Assembly: GCA_036971475.1 (NCBI GenBank) | Contig: JBAIZL010000376.1 | Location: 4,804,001-4,868,000, forward strand | Length of the DNA stretch: 64,000 nt | Direction of reading: 5' to 3' | DNA from: Prosapia bicincta | Taxonomy: Eukaryota; Arthropoda; Insecta; Hemiptera; Cercopidae | Shown here: piece after piece, positions 42,042 to 53,275 of the stretch | Layout of the letters: each line of letters begins with the position of its first letter | Numbering within the stretch: the stretch's first letter is position 1 | Translations under genes and position numbers: made by a program | The notes under the pieces: model-generated | The model's database searches: none | Told to the model about the DNA's origin: nothing | What the model saw: the letters and a program-made list of their open reading frames with translations, nothing else

Positions 42042-42082
<41 letters not shown>

Positions 42083-42232
42083 CCAGGCGAAAAACCTATT
42101 AAGGTTATCATCGCCTAACTAAGGTTTGTTAAAAATAAATATTGAAATATTACATAAATAAGACTAAACAAAATAAATGTTTAAAACTATTTGTAATTAT
42201 CTAAAACTAAAGAACCTAAAATTATACAAAAT

Positions 42233-43420
42233 TTAAATATTATTAAATAGATTAAGGTGGCGTAAGAAAGCGAGGACACGGTCGATAGCCGTGACATCGT
42301 CTCTTAAAACCACCTTTAAACTACCTCGAAGATCGTAACGTATATATAAATTTGTCAACTCATTACAATCAAGCAGGATATGCTTGATGGTAATATTATT
42401 TCTACAAAACGGACATAGTGGTGGATCCTCATGTCGCATCAACCATCCATGCGTTAACAAAGAGTGGCCGATGCGAAGTCGAGTAACCACCACTTCCTCC
42501 CTACGATTCGAACGAACAGATGTCCTCCATGGTCGGACGGTATTTTTGATGTCCCTCAGCTTGTTTCTATTTACATTTTGCCATTCTTCATTCCGAACAG
42601 AGAATAGTGTAGTTTTAACTTTGCATACAAAATCTGATGCCATCACACGTTGTGTCGATGGCAACATACCTGTAGCTAATTTTGCACCTTCATCTGCTTT
42701 AGTGTTTCCGAATATTCCACAGTGTCCAGGCACCCAGAGAAATGACACCTCGACACCTCGTAATTGGAGCCTGTGCATAGAGCACAAGATGTCTCCAACC
42801 AAAGGGTTCTTAGTGTACATTTCCTGAATAGCCTGGAGAGCACTTTTGGAATCACAACACACAAGATATTTAGATTTTGCAGACGGAATTGATCTTAAAG
42901 CTTGGAAAATTGCATAAAGTTCTGCAGTAAAAACGCTACAGGCTGAGGGCAATCCGTAAGTGAAAGTTTGTCCTTCCATATAAAATGCACAACCTATCCC
43001 ATTGTCCAGTTTTGAACCGTCTGTGAATATACTCACAGTATGTTGGTGAGTTTGTTGAATCTGCAAAAACTCCTGACGATAAATAACGTCAGGAGTATTG
43101 TGTTTTAGGTACATGGAAAATGAGAAGTCACATTTTGGCTTTTGTATTATCCATGGAGGGATGTAGCATGATGTTCGTTCGAATATAGGTGGATGTTCTA
43201 AATTTAGATTGCTAAAAATGCGCAACGTTCTTATTCCGAAGGGAGCAGTTGGACGTTGACGCTCATTGTAACGATCCACGAGGTAGTTATCAAAAACCGC
43301 TTTGAATGCCGGATGATTAGGTTTACTTCGAAGACCAGTGTAATATGAAATTTGTAGCATTTGACGTCGCATTGAGAGAGATGGTTCTCCAGCTTCAACT
43401 AGAAGGCTGGAGATTGGGCT

Positions 43421-43424
<4 letters not shown>
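42233..43424 (-). pseudogene. LINE A3 ORF2, C-terminal piece
   Basis: It begins at SSPISSLLVEAGEPS, directly at the LINE B2 insertion, and runs to the normal ORF2 stop. RNase H (FTDGSKLDNGIG, AELYAIF, CCDSKSAL, WVPGHCGIFGN) and CPFC...H...C are intact. The partner piece is 49456-51973; without LINE B2 they would join at the duplicated target AGATTGGGCTTGAT. An apparent Lys-rich N-terminal extension in this frame is only antisense of the B2 poly(A). Confidence 0.9.
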
Positions 43425-43459
<35 letters not shown>

Positions 43460-43843
43460 CCTGGCGAAAAACCAATTGTGGTTATCATCGCCAAACAAAA
43501 TCTAACAAAGAACGCGATGTTTTAAATAAAATCAAATAAATAAACAAATAAATAAATACAACAAAAATTACAAAACAAAATAAAACACCAACAATAAAAA
43601 ACAAAAAACAACAATATAACAATGAAAAAATCCTTAAAAACTAAATAACAAAATAACAACAAAGAACAATATAACAGTAAATAAATAATATGTAAAACAA
43701 TAATGGGTAACAATTTACCAATAAATAAATCTCAATAACAATAACAAGAACAGAAAATAAATTTAATTAAAATAAATAAAAGAAACACACAGAATTATAT
43801 GTATAAATAAAATTAAAAAAAAATATATATATATATTTATGTA

Positions 43844-46800
43844 TTAAATTTTAAAATATATTTTCAAGTGGTGCAAGAAAGCGATGACTCGGTCAATGGC
43901 CGAGGCATCGTCCCTTAACACCACCTTTAAACTCCCTTTTAAATTAAAAAGGGCACGAACATTAACTACACTAACACAATCTACCAAAATATGTTTTATT
44001 GTGAAGATATCACCGCAATATTGGCATATTGGTGGATCTTCACGACTCATCAAATATCCATGAGTTGCAAAAGAGTGGCCAACGCGAAGGCGTGAGACCA
44101 CCACTTCCTCCCTACGTTTTGAACGAATTGAAGACCTCCATGGACGGACGGTATCTTTAATTTCCCTCAGCTTATTCTGAATCACGGTATGCCACTCGTC
44201 ATTCCAAGCAGCGAGCAAAAATGTTTCGCGAAACACACATAATCAGATGCCATAACCAGTTGAGTAATAGGCACCAAACTTGTAGCTTTCTTCGCCGCTT
44301 CATCCGCTTTTGTGTTTCCAAGTATTCCGCAATGTCCAGGAACCCAACAGAAAGTTACCCCCACACCCCTCAATTGAAGCCTGTGTACAGCACACAAAAT
44401 GTCCCCAACTAAAGGGTTGCTAGAGAAAACATCCTGAAGAGCCTGAAGAGCACTTTTGGAATCCGAACACAAAAGATAATGCGAGGATTGAGATTGAATG
44501 ACGGTCAAAGCTTTAAAAATAGCAAATAGTTCTGCCGTGAAAACACTGCAAGCTGAGGGCAATCCGTACGTGTAGGTATATCCAGATGCATAAAACGCAC
44601 ATCCAACGCCATTGTCCAATTTAGATCCATCAGAGAAAATAATTTCACTGTGTTGGTGAGATTTATAAATGGATAAAAATTCCTGGTGGTAGACCACAAC
44701 AGGAGTATCGTGTTTTATATAACTGGACAATGAGAAATCGAAGTGCGGCGTTTTTATTATCCATGGAGGTAGATAGCACATTTGTCGTTCAAACATAGTT
44801 GGAAGTTGCAACTCAAGGTCATCCAATATTCTTAACGTTCGTATGCCAAAGGGAGCGGTCGAACGTTGACGTGTATTGTACACTTGATTTAGCGTATTAT
44901 AAAAGACTCTTTCAAATGCCGGGTGGTTGGGTTTGCTTCGAAGAACAGAAACGTAAGATATTTGTAGCATCTGACGTCGTCTTGAAAGAGCGGGTTCCCC
45001 AGCCTCGACAAGAAGACTAGGGATTGGGCTAGTTCTAAATGCACCAGTAGCCAGTCTAAGTCCAGAGTGGTGGACAGCATCGAGAGTTTTCAGAACTGTA
45101 AGTCGTGCGGATGAATAGGCTTGACAGCCATAATCAATGCGCGATCTAACGACCGCGCGATAAAATCGAAGCATACTAGTTCTGTCTGCTCCCCAATTCG
45201 TACCACTAAGGACTCTTAACATATCCAATTTCTTATTGCACCTCACCTTCAAATCACGAACATGTGGGATCCATGAGAGTCTTTTATCAAATAAAAGACC
45301 TAGAAATCGAACACTATCCGTGGTTTGAAGCTGAACCCCGTCAAGAAAAAGGATCGGCTCCTGGTGTTGCCTACGACGACTAAATGCTACACATTGGGTC
45401 TTCGAAGCAGAGAATTTGAAACCTGTAGATTTTGACCATTCCTCCAATCTGTATATTGCTAACTGCAAAGATCTTTCCGCAGTTGCCATACTACGAGCAG
45501 GCACATATATACAAAAGTCATCCACAAAAAGGGAACAGTGTACCGGAGATCGTATATTACTGGTGATACTATTTATTGCAACGGCAAACAGCGTGACGCT
45601 CAGCACGCTGCCCTGCGGTACACCATTCTCTTGTGTATAGCTGTTTGAATACGTGCCTCCAAGTCGAACGCGGAAAGATCTGTTTGAAAGAAAGTTAGCG
45701 ATGAATGCTAGGATATTCCCTTGTATACTCCATGATTTCAGAGTGTTCAGAATTCCTCTTTTCCATGCCATATCATATGCCTTTTCAAGGTCAAAGAAAA
45801 CCGCAACGAGCGTTTGACGCAAGAGAAAGGCATCTTGAATAGCGGATTCTAACAAAACCAATTGGTCAACTGATGAGCGTCCTAGTCTGAAACCACATTG
45901 TTCGTTGCTAAGAAGGTTGTTGGTTTCTAGGTACCAGACAAGACGGCGGTTGACCATCTTCTCCAGTAGTTTGCACAAGACGCTTGTAAGTGATATAGGC
46001 CTGTAACTACTGGGGTTGGTTTTGTCCTTACCTGGCTTCAAAAGAGGAATTACAGTTGATTCTAACCATGCATCGGGGAAAGAGCGCTCCTCGAATAAAC
46101 GATTGTATACTCGAAGGAGGACAAGTTTCGCCGATGATGGTAGATGTTTTAGCATGGAGTACACAATGGAATCAGGACCTGGTGCAGAATCCTTCGTTGA
46201 CGCAAGAGCTGACTCCAATTCCCCTATAGAGAAAGGAGTGTTTAAAGGAGAGTCCTCAGACGACCCAACAGTAAACGGTATTGCTTCTTCCTTCAGTTTA
46301 TAAATCTGGAATAATCTATTATAGGCTGTAGTAGCAGAAAAGTTAGAAAAAGATGTTCCAAGCACATTAGCAATGTCATCACTGTTTGTGATTAATCTCC
46401 CATCAGGTTGCTTCAGCGCAATGGCTGGCAACGAAATGGAAGTACCACAAACTGATCTTAGTTTCCTCCACACTGTGGAGGACGGAGTTGTTCGTATAAT
46501 TGTGCTAATGTACTGTTCCCAAGAGTTCTTTCTACTCAGCCTAAATATCCTCCGTGCTTTCGCACGGAGTATTTTATATTCCTGAAGGTTTCCATTCGTT
46601 GGGTGTCGTTTAAATCTCCTAAGAGCTCTTCGTCGTAAACGGAGGATTTCTGTGCATTCATCGTTCCACCACGGCACAGGCGGTCGGCGTGGATGCGCAG
46701 AGGTTTTCGGAATGGTCTTTTCAGCGGCATTTAAAATTGCTTTTGTAAAATTTTCTATATTTTCATCAATGGGTGTCAGATAATCCATGTCAAGTGATAC

Positions 46801-47538
46801 AAGGTAATTCGAGTAGGAGTCCCAGTTGGCTTTTCGCAAAATCCAACTGGAATTTCGAACATAACAGGTTTGGGAGTCACATAAACTGATCTTAATAGGC
46901 ACATGGTCGCTTCCATACAAATCATTGAGTACCGACCATGTGCATCTAGTAGCTAATTGAGGGCTGCAAATCGATAGATCAACAGCTGTCCATCCACCAG
47001 TAGATGCTGCTAAATGAGTAGGAGTGCCGTCATTTAGCAGACATAAGTCTAGTTCCGTTCTTACACTTTCAACAATATCACCTCGAGAGTTCCTAGTCGG
47101 AGATCCCCAAGACGAATGGTGGGCATTAAAATCCCCTACCAATAAGAACGGAGTTGGTAACTGGCTTATCAAATTTACTAAATCACTGTGATGCAGGTTT
47201 TCCTGTGGTGGCAAGTAGACACAACACACAGTGATCTTATACGGGACAGCTGTTTGAACGGCTACTGCTTGTAAAGGAGTTATTAAGTTTAGAGAAACAG
47301 CATCGATACAGTCACGGGCTAGGATGGCTACGCCACCTCTAGCTCGATCTTCTGTAACGAAGTCCGATCTAAAAACTGAATACTCCCTTAAATGGAAATT
47401 ATGCGATGCGTGGAGATGTGTCTCCTGTAGACATACAAACATTGGGTACACATCTCGCACGAGTACTTTAAGTTCTTCTATGTGACTCCTAACACCGTTG
47501 ACGTTCCATTGTATCACTGACTTGTTAATTGCAGACAT
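43844..47538 (-). pseudogene. LINE B2 ORF2, single frameshift near the C-terminus
   Basis: The first 1118 codons read MSAINKSVIQWNVNGVRS to about 44215. They include endonuclease (GDFNAHH, SDHVPIKIS), RT (FFDLEKAYD, NGVPQGSVLS, FVDDFCIY) and RNase H (SDGSKLDNGVG, WVPGHCGILGN). One base is missing in an A-rich stretch near 44218 (B1 has CAATAAATG where B2 has CAAAAATG). The last about 125 codons, with CQYCGDIFTIKH...C, are in another frame. The RNase H motif begins SDGS instead of TDGS, with the Asp retained. Only the frameshift prevents a complete enzyme. Confidence 0.92.
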
Positions 47539-47541
47539 TTA

Positions 47542-48948
47542 TTAACTCAGCAATGGATTGATCTGACACCCATTGGTGCTCTCTCCTTTCTTGCCTGGGA
47601 CGTTTTTAGACGTCTCAGGCTTACATTTCTCAGATTCCATATCCACCCGTTCAGGGATGGAATCTGAGGAAGTTTTGGGTTTAGGAGGTTTAGTTTTCAC
47701 ATTCCCTCCTTTGTTAGCATTTTGTTTAATACCCGGTAACGACGGTGGCGATGTGGTCTGACGTAACACTGGTTTACGTGGTTTCGATTTTTCCAACGTC
47801 TTCTGCACAGAAGGTTTATTACCCGTTGATAATATCTTCTGCACAGAAACACAAGGCTCACTTAGTGATTTATTTCGTGCTCCAATCCCCCCAGTGGAAG
47901 GGATAGGTACACGAGGCAAAACACTATCCGTTGCTGCAGGTTGTGCCAAATTTAGAGACGATCCATTTGTGACTAAGCACAAAAGGCGAGACACTTGTTC
48001 AGTTAGAGCTTCAATCTTCTTGGACAGCTCAGCACAGTTGGTACAAGACGATTTCGAAGCGGTCAGGGTAGCGGCATAAGTCTTACTGTCTGCCTTTGGC
48101 TGAGTAGATCTATAGACTTTTTTGGCCTCTGGAAACGACAGCTTGTCTTTTGCCATGATGCCTAAGATAGCTTTCTCTTCCTTGAAAGTAGGACAGTTGT
48201 AGGATCGCGCTGGGTGGTCACCACCACAGTTGGCGCATTTCGGAGAATTAACACAATCCTTATCATCATGGCCTTCAACGCTACATATACCGCATACGTT
48301 CTGCTTCGAACACGTAGAGCTGATATGCCCAAATCTCTGGCACTTGAAGCAGCGCCTAGGGTTAGCCACGTATGGTCTCACTGAGATCCTTTGGTAACCT
48401 GCATGCAAGTATTCGGGTATTTCCGGTTTTCCAAATGTGACTATAAAAGAAGCTGTTGCTACTTTTTCTCCTTTGTCCATTTTCATTATGGGGATAACCT
48501 CCGTAACTAACTGTGAAGACAGTTCGGACTTAATTTCTTCGATTGGAAGGTGCATTAAATCCCTACATGTGATGACCCCTTTTGAGTAATTCAAGGATCT
48601 GTGGGGAGCCACAGATACCATGACCTGGTCAAAGAAGGAGGTCATTTTTGATAGAGAACGGGTTTGTCTATCGGTGGAAGTCGCAACTAACAATGTTCCG
48701 TTTCTAAGTTTCTTAATAGAGGCTACTGGGCCTCCAGCACAAGCAGTAATGGCCTTGTTAATCAGGAAAGGAGAAACTTTGGAAAGATCTTTCCCTTCTT
48801 CGGCACTAGAAAAAACTAAATACTTTGCTGATGGCAATGTCTGCGACGTTGCCACCATCAACTTTTTGCTCAAATCTTGACTATCGTCAGGAGAATCCTG
48901 GCGTGTCCTCTTCAGACTAGTCATATTTGACGTGGTTTTGGAATCCAT
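47542..48948 (-). CDS. LINE B2 ORF1, zinc-knuckle RNA-binding protein
   Basis: 468 aa, starting MDSKTTSNMTSLKRTR. It has an RRM-like region (SIKKLRNGTLLVA), zinc knuckles CFKCQRFGHISSTC, CGICSVEGHDDKDC and CANCGGDHPARSYNC, a coiled coil ELSKKIEALTEQVSRLL, and a basic Pro/Ser/Lys tail. It is very close to LINE B1 ORF1, with scattered differences and a few short indels. The stop is followed by TAA then the ORF2 ATG, in frame. Fully open. Confidence 0.92.
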   Translation of the reverse strand: MDSKTTSNMTSLKRTRQDSPDDSQDLSKKLMVATSQTLPSAKYLVFSSAEEGKDLSKVSPFLINKAITACAGGPVASIKKLRNGTLLVATSTDRQTRSLSKMTSFFDQVMVSVAPHRSLNYSKGVITCRDLMHLPIEEIKSELSSQLVTEVIPIMKMDKGEKVATASFIVTFGKPEIPEYLHAGYQRISVRPYVANPRRCFKCQRFGHISSTCSKQNVCGICSVEGHDDKDCVNSPKCANCGGDHPARSYNCPTFKEEKAILGIMAKDKLSFPEAKKVYRSTQPKADSKTYAATLTASKSSCTNCAELSKKIEALTEQVSRLLCLVTNGSSLNLAQPAATDSVLPRVPIPSTGGIGARNKSLSEPCVSVQKILSTGNKPSVQKTLEKSKPRKPVLRQTTSPPSLPGIKQNANKGGNVKTKPPKPKTSSDSIPERVDMESEKCKPETSKNVPGKKGESTNGCQINPLLS

Positions 48949-49455
48949 AAATATTTTTTGCCAGCCATCGTGTCAAGCGTTACGGGCGAGACTATAGGAA
49001 CGGGTACACCCTTGGATCACATTAAGATCATTTCCAACCCTCAGAACTCTGAGGCCTATAGCTTTTCTCCTTAGCTCGACTGGATGGGCATCAGTCGAGG
49101 ACTCGTAATACTGTGCACGGGCTCCGACACCCGTGCACCGCGGACACTCCCTGACCAAGGACCGAAGCGGCTGGTAGACCAGAAACCGCGCTTACGTCTT
49201 CGGCAGAGCAAGCTCACATCAGCGTCCCAGACCAGAGTTTGTCACGCTCTGGACTTTTCAGCACTCCCAACGCGCAACGGTTCTGACCAGTCAAAATTCC
49301 CTAAGCGAAGATGTAAGTTTTGAAATGTGTATAGATTGTGTTGGTGTGTGTATGTGTGTGTGTATGTTTTTGTGAGTGGTGTAGTGTTAGGCTAGGGTAC
49401 CACGAAGGACGCCAAATCCCTCGTAGGTGCGGCTAGTCCGCACCCCCCTGCGGGA

Positions 49456-51973
49456 AGATTGGGCTTGATCTAAAAGCACCAGTAGAAAGTCTAAGGCCAG
49501 CATGATGTATTGAATCTAGGAGTTTCAGAATCGTAGGTCGAGCAGATGAATAGGCTATACAGCCGTAATCTATGCGCGATCTTACAACGGCGCGATAGAA
49601 ACGGAGCATACAGGTTCTGTCTGCTCCCCAATTTGTACCACTTAGAACTCTCAACATATCAAGTATCTTGCTGCACCGGGTCCTCAAATCACGCACATGC
49701 GGATTCCATGAAAGTCTTTTATCAAATAAAAGACCCAAAAATCTCACATTATCCGCGGTTTGAAGCCGCGCACCATCAAGATAAAGAATAGGTTCCTGAT
49801 GTTGCCTGCGACGACTAAATGCTATACACTGGGTCTTCGAAGCCGAAAACTTGAAGCCCGTAGATTTGGTCCATTCTTGCAATTTATTAATTACTAATTG
49901 TAAGGATCTTTCCGCTGTTGCCATACTTCTAGCAGCCATATATATACAAAAATCGTCTACAAACAGGGAACAGTGGACCGGTGACTGTACGTTTGAAGTG
50001 ACGCTGTTAATGGCAACAGCAAACAGCGTCACACTCAATACGCCACCCTGTGGTACACCATTCTCTAGTTCGCAACGATCAGAATATATGCCTCCTAGAC
50101 GTACACGGAAAGTCCTGTTATTCAAATAATTTTGTATAAAAGTAAGAATGTTACCTTGCATACCCCATGATTTCAGTATGTTCAAAATTCCTCTTCTCCA
50201 TGCCATGTCATATGCCTTCTCGAGGTCGAAGAAAACAGCTACCAGTGTTTGTCGTAAGATGAAGGCATTCTGTATAGCTGACTCCAACAAAACCAATTGG
50301 TCAATTGATGAACGTCCTTGCCTGGAACCACACTGAACGTTAGTAAGAAGTTTGTTTGTTTCTAGATACCAGACAAGACGACGGTTGACCATCTTCTCCA
50401 GTAGTTTGCATAAGCAGCTGGCCAGAGAGATGGGTCTGTAACTACTGGGATTAGTTTTGTCCTTTCCTTGTTTTAGAAGAGGAATTATTGTCGCTTCTAA
50501 CCATGCATCGGGAAAACCGTGCTCCTCGAATATACGGTTGTATATCCGAAGGAGAACTAGTTTTGCCGACGGTGGTACATTTTTGATCATGGAGTATACA
50601 ATATCATCCGGGCCTGGAGCTGAATCCTTCGTTGACGAGAGAGCCGACTCTAGTTCATCGATAGAGAAATGGATATTCAAACAAGAATCTCCAGACAATC
50701 CAACGGTGAAAGGTAAGGCTTCCTGTTTACGTTTGAACACTTAGAAAGCGTCCTTGTATGCAGAAGATGAAGAATGTTTTGAAAACGATAACGCTAGCAC
50801 ATTGGCAATTTCGTCACAGTCCGTGGTCAAAACACCATCCGAATGCCTTAATGAAATTAATGGCATCGGAACGGAAATGCCACAGACTGATCGTAATTTC
50901 TTCCATACTGTAGATGGAGCTGTAGTTCTTGTAATAGTGCCAATGTATTGGGACCATGATTCTCGTTTACTTTGCCTAAATATTCTCCGTGCTTTCGCAC
51001 GGAAGATTTTATATTTTTCCAGGTTTTCACTCGTTGGATGTCTCTTGAACTGGTTCAGAGCTTTTCTCCGTTGACGAAGGATCACAGTGCACTCATCATT
51101 CCACCACGGAACAGGTGGTCGTCGTGGTTTGGATGAGGTTTTTGGAATTGCCTTTCCGGCGGCATTCAAAACGGTTTTTGTAAATGAATTGACAATGTCA
51201 TCAATGGGAGCCAAGTAATCCACGTCCAGTGATTCTAGATCTTGTGAAAATTGTTCCCAGTTGGCTTTTTTCAGGATCCAACGGGGATGTCGAACACAAC
51301 AGGGTGAGGAGTCACACAAAGAGATCTCAATAGGAATGTGGTCGCTACTGTAAAGATCAGGCAATGCTGACCGTTTTAGCCTTGTAGCCAAGGCAGGACT
51401 GCATAATGACAAGTCTACAGCTGTCCATCCACCTGTTGACGCTGCTAAATGTGTCGGAGAACCGTCATTTAGCAGGTATAAATCCAGTTCTGATCTGATG
51501 CTTTCGATCAGATTACCTCGCGGGTTGCATTCTGGGGAACCGCAAGAAACATGGTGGGCATTGAAATCGCCCACTAATAAAAACGGAGTCGGTAACTGAT
51601 TTATAAGGTCTACAAGATCTCTCTGTTGCAGGTTGTCACTTGGTGGGAGGTAGACACAACAGAGAGTGAGTTTGTATGGAACAGCTGTTTGAATTGCTAC
51701 TGCTTGTAAGGGAGTTATTAAGTTCAGAGAAACGGCGTCGACACAGTCACGGGCTAGAATGGCTACGCCACCTCTAGCTCGATTTTCTGTAACGAAGTCC
51801 GATCTGTAAACTGAATACTCCCTTAGATGGAAATTGTGCGAATCATGAAGATGTGTTTCCTGAATACAAATGTACAGAGGGGACACATCCCTTACAATTA
51901 ATTTGAGATCCTCAATGTGACTTTTAACACCGTTAATGTTCCACTGAATCACGGATTGTTTAGGTGTGGACAT
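49456..51973 (-). pseudogene. LINE A3 ORF2, N-terminal piece with a nonsense codon
   Basis: It reads MSTPKQSVIQWNINGVKS at 51973 to a TAA at about 50741, where other copies have CAG (AFQVYKRKQ); the frame then continues to 49456. The endonuclease has GDFNAHH, but VSWGS reads VSCGS. RT motifs VFFDLEKAYD and FVDDFCIY are present. It ends at TGAFRSSPI at the LINE B2 insertion. The start lies 6 nt after the ORF1 stop, in frame. Confidence 0.9.
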
Positions 51974-51979
51974 CGTGTT

Positions 51980-53092
51980 TTAGTGAAATGGATTCACCTG
52001 GCTCTCACTGTTGTCATTGCAAATTCGCTGGCCTGGAATGTTGGACGTTCCAGGCAGAGAGTCATCTGATTCCATCACCACTATTGTAGTGGTGGAATCT
52101 GAAGAGTTTTTTGACTCAGAAGAGGAGTTTGAAATGGTCCTCTTTTGAGTCGCTTGTGGTTTTGCACCTACTTTCACAGGTGCAACTTTGTTATTATTTT
52201 TGTTATTTATATTAGGAGTAGTTTTTACGTTTTTATCACTTGTCTCTAATAGTGTTTTATTTCTTTTAATTTTCGTAGAGGTAACTGGCAATGGAGATTT
52301 TTCCGCACATTTAACATTAGTCTTTACATTGGAAACCATGTTTTTAGTCACTAATGCTAATAACTGATTAATTTGCTCAGTGAGAAGTTCAATTTTTTTA
52401 TTTAGCTCAACGCAGTTGGAACACGACTTTTCAGTGGTGGTAGCTGAAGCATAAGATTTTGTTTCAAGTCTAGGTTGAGTTGACTTGAACTTCTTTTTTG
52501 CTTCGTTGAAAGAGGTTTTATCCTTTGCCATTATGCTGAGGATCGCTTTCTCCTCCTTGAACTTTGGACAGTTAAAGGAGCGAGCAGGGTGATCACCAGC
52601 ACAGTTTGGGCATTTTGGAGTACTTGTGCAAACCTTCTCTACATGGCCTTCAGATCCGCACTGTCCGCATACCTCTGGCTTGGAGCAAGATGAACTGACG
52701 TGTCCAAAACGTTGACATTTAAAGCACCGCCGTGGATTGGGAACGTAGGGCCTAACAGGAAGCCGTTGATAGCCAGCATATAAATATTCCGGGATAGATG
52801 GTTTCCCGAATGTCAGGATTAATGATGTTGTTGGAACTCTCTGACCGTTTTCCATCCTCATAATTCGTACGACTTCTGTTACACCTTCCGATTCCAGTTC
52901 AGATTGTATTTCGTCCTCCCGGACATACAAAAGATCTCTGCATGATATTACTCCCCTTGATGAGTTCAGGGTTTTGTGGGGGGCCACCAAAACCTTGACC
53001 TGATCAAAGAAGGAGGTCATTTTCAATAATAACTGTGACTGTTTTGAGTTACTTGTTTCTAACAGCATTGTTCCGTTCCTTAACTTTTTTAT

Positions 53093-53095
<3 letters not shown>
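51980..53095 (-). pseudogene. LINE A3 ORF1, 3' part
   Basis: The frame is open from the LINE A4 insertion (SIKKLRNGTMLLETSNSKQS) through the zinc knuckles CFKCQRFGHVSSSC, CGQCGSEGHVEKVC and CPNCAGDHPARSFNC and the coiled coil, to the normal end SQVNPFH. The 38-bp stretch at 58835-58872 on the far side of LINE A4 encodes the preceding residues (NKAITGCAAGPVA). The N-terminus is absent. Confidence 0.88.
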
Positions 53096-53125
<30 letters not shown>

Positions 53126-53275
53126 CCAGGCGAAAAACCTATTGAGGTTATCATCGCCTAACTAAAATTTTATTTTAAATTATTATTTCAAAATAGAACT
53201 AACCAACTTAACAAAATAAATAAATGTTTAATACTAAATGTAACAAAAAAGAAAGAAACTAAACTTATATATAAT

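Larger units (their letters stand above)
38430..42044. mobile_element. Foldback-type palindromic element, interrupted by LINE A5
   Basis: The left arm (38544-38661 plus 40344-41109) and the right arm (41161-42044) are 884-bp near-perfect inverted repeats around a 51-bp spacer. Coordinates match end to end without net gaps once LINE A5 and one target-site copy are removed. The arms are made of degenerate short repeats containing TAGCTACGTAAAGACAGCTA-like units. Near the centre, two copies of a roughly 100-bp block carry GTAGGTTAGGTTAGAAGC. No transposase is encoded. Subrepeated long arms are typical of foldback transposons. 38430-38543 is further left-arm sequence whose partner is lost. Confidence 0.75.
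43425..49455 (-). mobile_element. LINE B2: full-length LINE-B inserted into LINE A3 ORF2
   Basis: Poly(T) from 43425, family-B hairpin, both ORFs and the 5' hairpins, ending CGGGA at 49455. A 14-bp target-site duplication, AGATTGGGCTTGAT, lies at 43411-43424 and 49456-49469. Both flanks are LINE-A ORF2 sequence in correct register. Confidence 0.95.

Noticed and set aside
43425..43498. Poly-Lys N-terminus on the LINE A3 ORF2 fragment
   Set aside because: It is the antisense translation of the neighbouring LINE-B poly(A) tail and hairpin, not part of a protein.
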